Below the pieces are notes generated by a model that worked only from the letters and a program-made list of their open reading frames with translations, was not told where the DNA came from and did no database searches. Source: Nymphaea colorata (Eukaryota > Streptophyta > Magnoliopsida > Nymphaeales > Nymphaeaceae). From it: a stretch of DNA of 64,000 bases. Each line of letters opens with the position of its first letter. The stretch's first letter is position 1. The position numbers and the translations under genes were made by a program. The stretch covers positions 10,628,417-10,692,416 of the forward strand of contig NC_045149.1 of NCBI RefSeq assembly GCF_008831285.2, given 5' to 3'. This document shows positions 12,444-23,188 of the stretch, piece by piece.

Positions 12444-12960
12444 CTCCCCAAACTCAATATCCTCAAAGAAATGGGCATTTCCCTTTTCAAAGAAAGACTT
12501 ACTGGATGGATTATAAAACTTATAACCCCTTAATGTTTGTTCATTTTCCCTTTATACATTCAATGTAAACATTAAAGTCCCCAAAATCAAGGGACTCAAG
12601 ACTTCCTTTTGACATAAGCCTTTATATTCTCTTTTCAAAGATATGTCCTAAGCGCCAATGTCATAACATAGCTGAATTCTCTTTGGCTAATTTTCTTTTA
12701 GTACCACTAAACGTAACATGCAAGGTTTCATTATATGAAGCAACTGTATCAAGCAAATAAAGGTTATCGCTACAAGACAAAGAACCAGTGGAATTCAAAT
12801 TTGAATGCAGAAACTATTTAAATTTATTTCCTCCAAATGAACAATAATAACCGAATTTGTCCAATGAGGAAATAAGAAACCAAATTCCGTTTAAAAGACG
12901 GTACCACATAAGTTTCTGTCAAATTCAAATAACAACCAGTCTTTAACAATAACCGAAAAT
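12444..12960 (-). pseudogene. copia-1 integrase remnant with the catalytic core deleted
   Basis: Minus-strand translation shows the gag-pre-integrase motif LWHWRLGHIS at about 12660-12690 and, soon after, the post-core segment LRGYKFYNPSSKSFFEKGNAHFFE (about 12450-12535, slightly interrupted). The intervening DDE core, normally several hundred residues, is absent. The junction lies near 12540-12600. The element therefore depends on others for integration. Read by eye; several stops are present. Confidence 0.7.
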
Positions 12961-12963
12961 CTG

Positions 12964-13409
12964 CTATGGCTTCAACTTCGCCTTCTTGCCATCACCCACA
13001 TAGATGAATCTTTCAGTATCAATTGGCGTTTGACAATTTAGGCAGCCTTGCATAGAGACACTTATGTAAGTAGTAGCACCTGAATCTACCCACCAAGTGT
13101 TTCTGGGTACTGAAGTTAAATTAACCTCAGAACAAACCAAAGTGAGAAATGTACCCTTCATTTCACGCCATGCGTGATACTCAGTACAATCCTCCTTCAT
13201 ATGACCTTCACCTTGCAAAAGAAGCAGCCTGATAGACATTCCTTATGCTTCTTTTGTTTCTTAACGGATGATTGGTCAACTGCAACTTCTTTAACAGTCT
13301 TTCTTTTCTTATTTAAAAAAAAAATCGAATCATTTAACTCAGGAATAGTACTCAAATTTGCAGATATCATGAAAGCAGAACACACTGTATAAAGAACAAA
13401 AAATACCAA
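12964..13409 (-). pseudogene. copia-1 gag zinc knuckle and protease
   Basis: Two overlapping minus-strand frames rebuild a CCHC knuckle split by a frameshift near 13205: CFFCK in one frame and GHMKEDC in the next. This is followed by the aspartic protease motif WWVDSGAT at about 13070-13095 and YVGDGKKA downstream. The upstream part of gag is not recognisable. These give the order gag-protease-(integrase)-RT expected of copia. Confidence 0.75.
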
Positions 13410-13489
13410 ACATGCTCACAATCAATACATGTACAAAGATGAAATAACAAATATAAATGAATTTAAATACAATGGCCTAAATCCCATCA

Positions 13490-13740
13490 CAAGGTACCGG
13501 TGCAACGTTAATATCCAATCTTTGGATTGAAATACTAACTGCAAGTGGTATTCTTGGTCAACAATGAATATAGATAATTAACCCTGTCAAACAACGAGCC
13601 TATCTTTGGATTGACTCGCTATTTACATGAAAACCTGAAAAATTATCACATATTCAATGTCCTGTATACTTAAACCTGACCAAACAACAATCCCCCTTTG
13701 GGTTGATCATTGCCCGCATGGATCAAGTTTATTATCATCT
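13490..13740. repeat. three imperfect repeats with TTTGGATTGA/TTTGGGTTGA hairpins
   Basis: Near 13512-13555, 13580-13625 and 13675-13720 three related segments occur, each with CAAxxx(C)TTTGG(A/G)TTGA, which can fold back on itself. The second and third also share the word TGxCAAACAACxA. They lie in the non-coding 5' part of copia-1 (minus strand). Function unknown; possibly leader structure. Confidence 0.5.
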
Positions 13741-14104
13741 AATGTTCAAAACAGGCAAATTCGTACAATAGAGGTCACTTTGGCGACATAAAATACAAAC
13801 TTACTCATTTCAAACAACAGACATGGCCAAAGATCAAATTCATAATCCAAATATTCATCTAAAGTACACCCACAAATTTAAAACATGCAAAACATGATAC
13901 ATGAATTAAAATTACATACAAAACTTTCCCTACATTAAACCCAAAACCAAATGGTTTAATGAAATAGGCCCAAAAGAGTCCAAAATATTATGAACTGGTA
14001 CCATAATCGTGCTTAAGAGGATCAAGAACCACTGAATCGGCCTTAAAGTGGCCCTTATCGTTCTTAAACCGCAACTAGAGCACCCACATGCCCCTAAATA
14101 GGGC

Positions 14105-14490
14105 TGAACCGGTCTAAAAATTGGACGAACCGGTTAAAATAGACCGTATCGGTTCTGAAACCCACTGAACCGGTTTGAAAATGACTTAAATCGGTTCTAA
14201 AACTGAATAAACCGGTCTGAAATGCCCTGAATCGGTCTGAAAATCAACAGAACCGGTTTGAAAACAACTGAACCGTTCTGAAAAGGGTTCGAATCTGTTC
14301 TAAAACTGAATGAACCGGTCCCAAAATGGTCTGAATCGGGTTTTAAAGGTCTGAACCGGTCTCAAAAACAACTGAACCGGTCCAGAAAAGATCTGAATCG
14401 GTCCCCAAAAGGTTCGAAACGGTCTGAATCGGACCGAATCGGTTCTGAATCAGATTGAACCGGTTTGAAACCGAATGAACCGGTTCGAGT
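14105..14490. repeat. degenerate minisatellite of CCGGTT/CGGTCTGAA units
   Basis: More than 18 loosely repeated units of about 15-22 bases share the core (A)A(C/T)CGGT(C/T)(C/T)(G/C)AAA. The array lies inside copia-1 between its gag remnant and its 5' LTR. It is rich in CCGG and CGG sites, so it is a likely dense methylation target in plants. No reading frame of interest; the 14343-14672 minus-strand ORF is a by-product of the repeat. Confidence 0.8.
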
Positions 14491-14499
14491 TTTAAAACC

Positions 14500-15255
14500 A
14501 GGCCGTATGGATACGGTTCGGGTCCTGCCGGCCCCGACCCGGTCCGAAATCTTAACACAAAGGCGCGGGCGGCAAAATGAATTTTTTTTTTTTTAAATCT
14601 GATGGATCCGGATCGGGTCTGCAAGACCCGACCCGGTCCAACCCAGCTCGACCGCCCGAGCGTCGTCTCCACTCGATCGAAACCGCCGTTCGCCTGCCTG
14701 ATGCCGAACGGCAGCGAATGGCAGATTCACCTCCGGCAGACCTCCGGGAGCCTTGGGTGAGCGCCAGCGGGTGCCGCCAGGGCCGCCGGACGTCGGCGGC
14801 GGCGATGGCGGGCCGATGCCCGCCGCAAGCCGGTAGATTCCACCGGTTTTTTCTCTGTTTTGAACATCTGCCCCTTTTCTTACCGATTTTGTGTGTTGCA
14901 GCGGCGACGAAGCCACCAGCGGGCCGCCGGAGACCGTGGGTGGGCGCCTGAGGGTCGCACGGTCCCGTCCGGCGACAGGTAAGTCGCCGGCAGGCCTTTG
15001 ACCGATGTCGCCCTCCCTGCCGTCGTCCTTTCCCTACCTCTTTTCTTCAATGGCTGTGATAGACGAAAAGGGGTTCACCTGCAGGCCACCCAACAGCGTG
15101 GGTGCCGCTGGTGGGTCGCGCCAGGATGGCTGGAAGCCGTCCATCGCCTTCCGGCGACAGTCACCCGCCTGAAACCAGCCGTCCCTTACACCATACCCTC
15201 TGCATCCTCATGCGGCTGCAGCGGAAGCCCGACGGCTTCCGTTGCTTCCCACGCC
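14500..15255. other. GC-rich insert-like segment inside copia-1
   Basis: This 750-bp part is far richer in G+C than the rest of the element. On the plus strand it contains a pyrimidine tract ending in GTGTGTTGCAG (AG at 14900-14901) and a perfect donor CAG/GTAAGT at 14976-14984, bounding a 77-bp exon-like piece at 14902-14978. This orientation is antisense to copia-1. It could be a captured host gene fragment or simply the element's own leader. The long ORFs on both strands are low-complexity Pro/Arg/Gly and not trusted. Confidence 0.45.
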
Positions 15256-15369
15256 AATTTTTTTTTTTTTTTTGAAAACAATACTTGCAGCCGAAGAGAA
15301 AGAAGGAACATCTGAATGGGAAGACACACAAAATAATCCAAAAATTCAATGAATCAACAATGAGCATAG

Positions 15370-15381
15370 GCTCTGATACCA
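15370..15381 (-). other. primer-binding site of copia-1
   Basis: The minus strand reads TGGTATCAGAGC, complementary to the 3' end of initiator tRNA-Met, two bases inside the right LTR. Confidence 0.9.
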
Positions 15382-15383
15382 AT

Positions 15384-15858
15384 TGTTGGGATTTCTCCCC
15401 ATAATGCATATACAAAACCAAACGTATATACCCTAAACAGGATCATGCTCATGCTAAATCATTGAAATAAATGAAACCTTAAACTGAAGCGGAAGCATAC
15501 CTGAATCCATCTGATCTGGTGCACGGGAAGATCGCAGCAGGGTCTTCCAGGGTACGTGCGGCGCGCTTGAGGTCTCTCTCAGATGGAGAAGAGGAAAACC
15601 CTAGAAACCAATGTTTCAGGCAACCCTTGCACGACCTCAGGGACCACTACCATTTTATAATAAAGGACAATTACAGATTCCACCCATCAAAGAGTCTGTA
15701 ATTCTATACCGGTATCTATACATTTCAAAATTACCCCATACCATCTAAAATGACGTAATATCCCAAAATGCAATCACTTAAGCGGATATTCACGTTAAGA
15801 CAACCATAATGTCTGAAATTCCTCATAGACATATGTCGGCCCACCAAATGATCTTACA
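15384..15858 (-). repeat. right (5') LTR of copia-1
   Basis: 475 bases, TGTTGGGATTT to GATCTTACA, followed by TSD copy TCTTG at 15859-15863. Differs from the left LTR at about 13 sites. Confidence 0.95.
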
Positions 15859-15863
15859 TCTTG

Positions 15864-18800
15864 TCGATGGTAATTCTTGTAGTTATTTCATATTCATAGT
15901 TTAGACTATTAGTTTCAGGAGATACACAAGCTCCCTTCGACCACCACCAAAAAATTGTGAATCTTTGTGTTGGATAAAAATAATTTCATAAGGTAAAAGA
16001 AATGAGATTGAGAAGTATGGTTACGTTATTTAATTTCTTACAATTTAAAATGCCTTGACCAGATTTTGCACAAATAAACATATGAAAAAAAGAATCATGT
16101 GTATAGCCTTGTATGCTTTAATTAATTTTCAAAACCATCTTTGCTACTTTTCTATTCCTGAATCAGGTGTCAGACCATGTTTTTAGTTAAATTTGACAAT
16201 TTTCTCAGGCAAATGCATATGATAGAATCATGCACGCTGTAATACAAAAGCTGAAGATAGCTTCAAAAAACAGAGTCATTCTTTTCAACATTTTTGTAAG
16301 CGAAAAGCAGCAAAGATTATGGGCAGGGCTGGGAGGTGGCTGGTTTCTGTTATAAACTTTAGTAGCATTAATTTTCTATGCTGCAGAAGAAGAGCACTGA
16401 TGTGCAAGTTGAAGCATATCGAGGTTACCATCATAAGGCACTGAAAACATCCTTCGATCTAATTGTGAGGACCTTTGCTTGGGGGGTGGGATTTCCCACC
16501 ACTTACTAAAAATTTTATCACATGCATACTGGCCAAACAATAAGGAGAATAAGCTGTTTCTTCAATTGATGATAGCAACTTGATTCTTTCCCAACCATGT
16601 TAAATAATGCCGAAGGAATCTGACGATTGCTCACCTTTTGACCACCCATATCTTAGGGGCACCATTATATATGAATGAAAAAAAAACTGAAAGTATCAAT
16701 ATGAAAATAATGTTTGTTTTTGGGGCTAGTGTGAACAACTGCCCACAGCAGCTTATATGTGGCTCGGCCACTGCTCCCTAGCCTGCTATGGCTGACATAT
16801 AAGATGACCTCTTGATGGGAGGTGTGTGTTGGCCATGGCCAAAAATAAGACGTCCTCCTTCTCTCTTCTACCTTTTTCATTTTTGGACCAATCATGTTCA
16901 GATACGTCAATAGTTCCTTGCCATGGAGATTTTGGGTGGTATTGAAGGGTAGCTTCTGTGTGTTTCAATTTTTGTGTTTGAGATTTGAATTATTTTTGTT
17001 CGGTTGCAGCTTGGGATCCATGTGATAGTGGTATATTTTTGTGGTTTGCATACATTCTTGTCAGAATTTGGAGTGTAATCTCTGAAATTTGCATCAGAAT
17101 GGCATTTGTTTCTGTGATCTTATGTAGGAAATCGCGGGTTCAATGTATGCCCAATTGATTTTTGAAAATGTTAATGGTGCTTGGCATATCATGGATTTAG
17201 GGTTAAATGTGGTTATTTGTGTTCCTTTACTGCAAGGTTGTTTGAGCAAACCTGTGGTTCGTTTGGCATTTACTTTTCAATAATTGGCACATTTTAAGTT
17301 TTCTCTACAAACATTGAACTTCCTTTACATATTTAAGTTGCAATCTAGAATGTTTTACTGGACGAATACTTGTTGTGGATTCTATAGAGTTTGGTAGTTT
17401 TCTTTATAATGCAAGTAGCCATTGTGTCTAATTTGGTGATTTTCAAGTTGTCTGCTACGCTAGTGATCATGGGATCATCATAAAGATTTGAAGCCGTAAG
17501 TTCATTAGTTTGAAAGTATGAGTTTTTGTTATATCCTGTTAAAAGTATAAAAATCAATGCTAAATAAGGAATAAGCTTGTTTTGGAGTTTCAATTTCATT
17601 TTCTCTTTATAAATATAAACAAAACAGCGGACCAACAGGCTCAACCATAATTTATTACTATAAAAGTTAGAATTCTAGGCTGAAAATGGTTTTCTGGACA
17701 GAGAGATGATGGAATGGTACTGAGGACCAACCTCACTACATTGTTCTTTCTTTCTTATCATCTCAGGCCAAATCCTGTCTTCACATCAGTACTTTTTGTT
17801 GTTTCTCATTCTTCTACTTTTAAATGACCTAAACTTCTTGTAGGTTTACTAAGCAATTGCCAATTTGAACTCTTGTTTGGATTGGAACTCATTCCAAAGC
17901 TTATTCATATTCTTTGATGTTTCTGAACAGTTTTAACAATTGTATCATTCTAGTTAAAGCACTAAATTAAATCTTTTTAACATGACAACATTTTTCTGAT
18001 TAACCAAGATGCATAATTTTACTGCATGATCAGGAAGGAGCTATTTTATCTAAATGTGTTGAGGGAAAGACTCTTGTGTGTAGGTTACTACTTTTCTTAG
18101 ATGAGATGGCCTCACTAGATTTCCACTATCAACAAATATGTTTTGTTGCTCATATTCCCCAAGAATCAATTCTAAAATGTGTGATCTTCTGTCTTCTTTC
18201 AAATATTGCTACAAACTAATACAATGACAAGGTCTCCATTTTGCCATAGGATCATGCAGGCTTTCTTGATTGGAAACTTGGAGAGCAGATAATTGTTAAG
18301 AAGGCATCAACACTAGCCTCTTCTTCAAGGGACATTTACAACATCAATTGTCTATATCGTCTCAGTTCACTGCTGGTTGACATTTATGATGAAAGAAACA
18401 CAACCTGAAGTGAGTTTGAAAGGACTGCCAACCTAACCCATAAAAAATGAACTTCTCAATTGCTTGTTGCAGACATTGTTCGTGTAGTATTCTTAGGAAG
18501 CATTTTATATGGACAAGCACCAAGAGTGATAGAAGCTTCTACATTATGATTTGCAATTTATAGAGAAATCTGTTCACTTAACGTCCAACCAAAAGATGCA
18601 CCACATTTATGTCTTCTCCTTCCCCTGAAGGTCGTTTAGCTAATGGAAAAGTTGCATACTGTTCCATGAACCTGCCCTGATGACAGGTACCGTAATATTG
18701 GTTGTTTCTCGTTCTTCTACTTTTCAATGACCTAAACTAAATTAGACCATTGAACGAGTACTTTATCCAATGGAACAGATCTCTAGCTCTTAAAAGAAAA

Positions 18801-19060
18801 AAAACAACTGTAAGGAAGTTGGGCCGTGGCTGGTTAATTAATTACCATATAATTGAAATTAAATATTTCCTTTTCAAAAATGTAAAATATTTTTTTTTCA
18901 AATTAAAATCCGACAGGTCCCACTCAGAGCGTGTTTTAAACGGGGCCAAAGCCAAAAAATTCTGATTTAGGGTAATAGTATTTAAGTTTGAGATTTTTAA
19001 GATGCTGCAATATAGAAATAATAAAAATAGCCACGACATGCCAACTTAAAAAGAAAAATT
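15864..19060 (+). other. intergenic stretch with unidentified exon-like pieces
   Basis: There is no long ORF. On the plus strand three or four short coding-like pieces are bounded by plausible splice signals. 16209-16295: CAG before, GTAAGC after, exactly 29 codons including AYDRIMHAVIQKLKIAS. From 16387: after CTGCAG, 28 open codons including VEAYRGYHHKALKTSFDL. 18250-18408: after CCATAG, 52 codons ending in TGA and including DWKLGEQIIVKKASTLASSS. A fourth near 18472 is weaker. They may be relics of one host gene that I cannot identify. The rest shows nothing. Confidence 0.3.
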
Positions 19061-19069
19061 TTTTTGTGT

Positions 19070-19661
19070 CCATGTGAGCAACTGCCCACACAGCCCACAG
19101 GCTGCATCGACTCCTCTGGACCTCAACATTTAATCAGACCTTTTTTTCTCTGATTGAAATTATCAACGACATGTCTTATATAGGGAGGACTTGGTTGCGG
19201 AAGAAAACTATGGTGAAATTTCACCAGAATAGATCATTTCGCTGACAATGACGAGGGCAAGAATGATGTCGGCAGGAAACCTACAAGCACTAGATCCCCA
19301 CAAATTGAATTGCACCAAACATCAAGCCACAGTAACTCTCACCCGTTTTTTCATCGAAGGCAGCATTCTAGAGCGAAAATGTTGTTAGAATCATCCTAAA
19401 AGGAATTTGAATCTGCTGCCGTTTCCATGGCTGAATCAAGCGGTCAGACTTTAATTATATTTAAGAAGATACTTTCCATTATTTATGTTTTTAGTTTATG
19501 TATATATATTGTAGTAAATATTTTTTAATATTTTTGACCAATGACCAATCCATTTAGGTGAATAAGTGGATCAGCAGATTTGACTTAGGAACCAACTTTT
19601 ACAACATTTGAATGGTGGATGGCGAAGCAATTTTTTTTTTCCTTTTTAAGGATGGGTGGTT
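19070..19661 (+). promoter_or_regulatory. distal upstream region of kiwellin K2, split off by copia-2
   Basis: Bases 19080-19240 match 33985-34140 upstream of K4 (the CTCAACATT.AATCAG and GAAACTxTGxTGAAATTTC words). Bases 19520-19640 match 59420-59555 of the K5 unit (TAATATTTTT, then AACATTTGAATGGTGGATGG). Removing copia-2 joins this block to 25196-25608, giving one continuous K2 upstream region. Confidence 0.65.
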
Positions 19662-19666
19662 CATTC

Positions 19667-19995
19667 TGTTAAATTTAGTGATTGTATATCACAATCAACC
19701 ATGGAAAACAGAGAATTATGTGGTTCGGCATATTAGCCTACATCCACGATAGAAGAGAGGGGATCTTCTTTTATTCAGAACTTGAATCAATCGGTGATAC
19801 ATGAGAGGTATTTGTAGTTGTAATTACATGCTCAAGGTGGAAAGGGAGAAACGTTAAGGATAGAGCACAAAAGATTAGGAAGAGATATCTCTGTCCAAGA
19901 TCGTTGCAACCTCCTTCCAAGAATATCGTTGTTGATTAACGTAATCTCCTCTCTAGAAGAATCCAGCATAATCTCCTCTCTAGAAAGTTCCAACA
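19667..19995 (-). repeat. left (3') LTR of copia-2
   Basis: Starts TGTTAAATTTAGTG and ends AAAGTTCCAACA; preceded by TSD CATTC. Confidence 0.95.
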
Positions 19996-20010
19996 ATCTC
20001 CCCCTCAAGT
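19996..20010 (-). other. polypurine tract of copia-2
   Basis: The minus strand reads ACTTGAGGGGGAGAT directly before the LTR, a standard copia polypurine tract. Confidence 0.85.
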
Positions 20011-22029
20011 TGGTGCGCAGATATCAATCTGCCCCAACTTGTTAACAATATATCTATGTCGTTCCTTTCCAAGAGACTTAGTAAATATATCTGCCAATTG
20101 GTATTCGCTTTTGACATGTGGCGTCTGAATTGTTCTATCTTGAATTTTCTCTCTGATAAAGTGACAGTCTACTTCAATATGTTTTGTGCGTTCATGAAAG
20201 ACAGGATTTGCTCCAATGTATATAGCTGCCATATTATCGCACATAAGTCTCATTGGCTCTTTTACTTCGATATTCATGTCTTTTAGAATAGCCTTTATCC
20301 ATACCAATTCACAAGTACATGCTGCCATAGCTCTATACTCTGCTTCAGCACTCGATCGGGCTACAACCGATTGTTTCTTACTTTTCCATGTAACTAAACT
20401 TCCACCAACAAATGTGCAAAAACCAGAAGTAGACTTTCTATTATTTGGATCACCAGCCCAATCAGCATCACAGTAGCCCACCACATCAATAGGCTGATCA
20501 CGTTTCATTAGAATACCCTTTCCTGGAGAGCCCTTTAGGTATCTTAGTATTCTATTTGCAGCATCGATATGTGTGGATCTTGGCTTATGCATATACTGGC
20601 TTATAGTACTGTCAGCATGAGTAATGTCTGGCCTGGTCACTGTCAAATATATAAGTTTACCAACAAGTTTCTGAAAACTCTGTATGTTCTTAACTTTTGT
20701 TCCTTCATCATTTCTTAACTTGCAATTTTGTTCAAGTGGCGTCTCCACAGTTTTGACACCCAAGTGTTTTGCCTCTTTTAAAAGATCTAAAGTATACTTT
20801 CTTTGACATAGAAACACGCCCTTGTCTGAGTGAGCCACCTCTATTCCCAAGAAGTACCTCAACTTTCCAAGATCTTTGATCTCAAATTGTTTGTTGAGGT
20901 AGTTTTTCACATGAATCATATGCTCTTCATTGTCACCTGTCATAATGATGTCATCTATATATACAAGTAGAATGGTTATTTTTGAATCTCGAATATATGT
21001 AAACATAGTATAATCTGCAGCACTTCTCTTAAAACCAATACTAACAAGAGCATCACTTAGCCGAGAGAACTATGCTCTTGGAGATTGTTTCAGACCATAC
21101 AATGCTTTTTTTAGTTTGCATACGTACCCTTTTTCGTTGGCTATTCTCTGCGGTACTTCCATGTAGACTTCCTCATCAAGTTTTCCATGTAGAAAAGCAT
21201 TCTTAACATTTAGTTGTGTTAAGTTCCATCTCTTGTTTGAAGCCACAGAAATAAGAGTTCTAACTGTGTTCATCTTAGCAACAGGAGCAAACGTTTCATT
21301 GTAATCAATCCCTTCAGTTTGAGTGAAACCCTTTGCAACCAAACGAGCCTTATACTGTTCTATGGTGCCATCACTGTGATACTTTATTTTGTAAACCCAC
21401 TTGCATCCCACAGTTTTCATTCCTTTCAGCAGAGGAACCAAATCCCAAGTCTGATTTTTATTGAATGCTGAAAGTTCTTCCATCATGGCTTGTTTCCATT
21501 GTGGATGTTTGCTAGCCTCTTCATAGGTTTTGGGTTCTAGGTGAGTATAGGTATTTAAGATATAGAATCGATAGGGTTTTGACATGGTCTCGGATGTAAG
21601 GTACTTGTCTATAAAGTGGTCATGGTTGGTTGATAGATATGTATAAAAATCACTAAGTCTGGATGGTGGCCTAGTAGGGCGAGTGGAACGTCGAAGAAGT
21701 TGATTATTCTGTCGACTAGTTTGGATGGGTTCAAGAGTAAGATTGTTATTGTCATTTGGTAAAGATGGATCATTGGGTGAAGGCTGGTTTTCAATGGAAG
21801 ATTTGGAGGCTGAGGTGTTTAAAATATCCACTAGAGGAAGGACAATGTTATCATTGTATAACATGATTCTATTTCCATGGACGTGTGTCTCCCTCTGATT
21901 TGGTTCCTCATAGAATGACTCATGTTCAAAGAATTTGACATCCCTGGTTACAAACAATTTTTTTGAAACTGGCTCATAACATTTGTATCCCTTCTTTTTG
22001 CTAGAATACCCCAAAAAAATACGCTTCAT
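20005..22029 (-). pseudogene. copia-2 reverse transcriptase and RNase H, one nonsense codon
   Basis: A single frame runs from 22029 to 20005 with one TAG at 21070-21072, where LYGLKQSPRA is followed by a stop in place of Trp (TGG to TAG) and then FSRL. Before it: AMMEELSAFNKNQTWDLVP, KWVYKIKYHSDG, RLVAKGFTQTEGIDY, QLNVKNAFLHG (usual Asp of LDVKNAFLHG is Asn). After it: LLVYIDDIIMTGD (intact YxDD), KDLGKLRYFLGIEV, LIYLTVTRPDI and the RNase H segment with GYCDADWAGD, SSAEAEYRA and the C-terminal HVKSEYQLADIFTKSL. The last codons overlap the polypurine tract. Very well preserved apart from the stop and the motif-A change. Confidence 0.9.
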
Positions 22030-22050
22030 TGCCCGTTTCTCAAGTTTATT

Positions 22051-23058
22051 TCAAAACTTTTCCTGGATATGAACAAAGCATTTACACCCAAACACTTTAA
22101 GTTGTCGTATAGAAACATGCCTTTGAAGTAGGAGTTCCAAAGGAATTTTGTTTTCAACACTTGAGTTTGGTATTCGGTTGGCAAGATAACAAGCCGTACC
22201 AATAGCATCAGACCAAAAATTTGGAGGAACATGCATATGTATCATGATAGATCTGACAATATTTAGTAGCTGACGATTTTTTCTCTCTGCAATTCCGTTT
22301 TGTTGTGGAGTGCCGGCACACGTGTATTGAGGTTGTATACCATTTTTCCTCATGAAATTGTGAAACAAATCATTCACATATTCCCCTTCATTGTCAAACC
22401 TAAGATTTTTAATTTTGGTCCCATACTGAGTAAATACCATATAATAAAACTCTTCAAAAATAGCAATCACTTCACTCTTATTTCTAATGAAGAAAATCCA
22501 TGTCATACGAGTTTTATCATCAATGAATGACACATAGTACCTGTAGCCATTATATGATTCCATAGGAGCAGGTCCCCATACGTTTGAGTGAACTAACTCG
22601 AATATTTCTGTGGACCTTTCAGTGGAAGAATGAAACGGCAGCCTGGTAGACTTAGAGAACTCGCATGCCTCACAAGAATGTTCTTCTAGGGTGAGATGAG
22701 GAACCAACGTCTTCAAGCTTTGATTAGCAATATGACCAAGTCTAGCGTGCCAGGTGAGGTACTCTTTATTCTTTGTACTTGTATGAGTAAAAAAACTTAC
22801 TCCATAGTTTTCCATCACATATAGACCACCTTGCTCTCGACCCCTACCAATCACTTTCCTCGTTTGCAAGTCCTGAAAAATCACATCCTTTGGAGAGAAA
22901 ATAGCCACACAGTTATAAGCTTTAGTGATTTTGCTAACAGACATTAAATTGGTAGAAATTTTTGGCACATAGACAACACTAGACATCTTATGATTTTTAA
23001 AAAACGTGGTTTTTCCAATTCCGGTGACAGCTATAGTGGTACCATCAGCAGTAAACAC
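22051..23058 (-). pseudogene. copia-2 integrase with catalytic Asp replaced
   Basis: The 335-codon frame shows the HHCC zinc region (HARLGHIANQSL ... CEACEFSKSTRLPF) and the DDE core. The first catalytic Asp, normally in VHSDVWGP, is Asn (VHSNVWGP; codon 22582-22584 on the minus strand). The second Asp (RFDNEGEY) and the Glu (QNGIAERKNR) remain. The frame is the same as that of RT, and a TGA at 22051-22053 separates them (probably CGA to TGA). Integration activity should be lost. Confidence 0.9.
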
Positions 23059-23070
23059 TGGTTTTTTATT

Positions 23071-23188
23071 TTATCTGTCAAGATCAACCAACTTAAGGGA
23101 ATCGTTGGTCATATGGTCAGTTGCCCCAGAATCAATAACCCATAAAGGAGACTTTGAGTACATAAAACATGATTATTACCTTCAGTAG
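23071..23188 (-). pseudogene. copia-2 aspartic protease
   Basis: In the pol frame the sequence LWVIDSGATDHMT is read at about 23110-23145, with the catalytic DSGA. A TAA at 23071-23073 follows LVDLDR (probably CAA to TAA). Upstream, a frameshift near 23165-23190 separates it from gag. Confidence 0.85.

Larger units (their letters stand above)
9884..15858 (-). mobile_element. copia-1: Ty1/copia LTR retrotransposon with full termini
   Basis: The 5975-bp element is bounded by two 475-bp LTRs and by perfect 5-bp target duplications TCTTG (9879-9883 and 15859-15863). Coding strand is minus. The primer-binding site next to the right LTR and the polypurine tract next to the left LTR are both recognisable. 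The LTRs differ at 13 positions by my eye count, 11 of them transitions. The body is defective: gag is largely missing, the integrase core is deleted and pol is frameshifted. It lies directly downstream of the broken end of kiwellin K1. Confidence 0.95.

Noticed and set aside
14577..15315. Long GC-rich ORFs on both strands in copia-1
   Set aside because: Low-complexity Pro/Arg/Gly composition in every frame, a consequence of high GC; not listed as genes.
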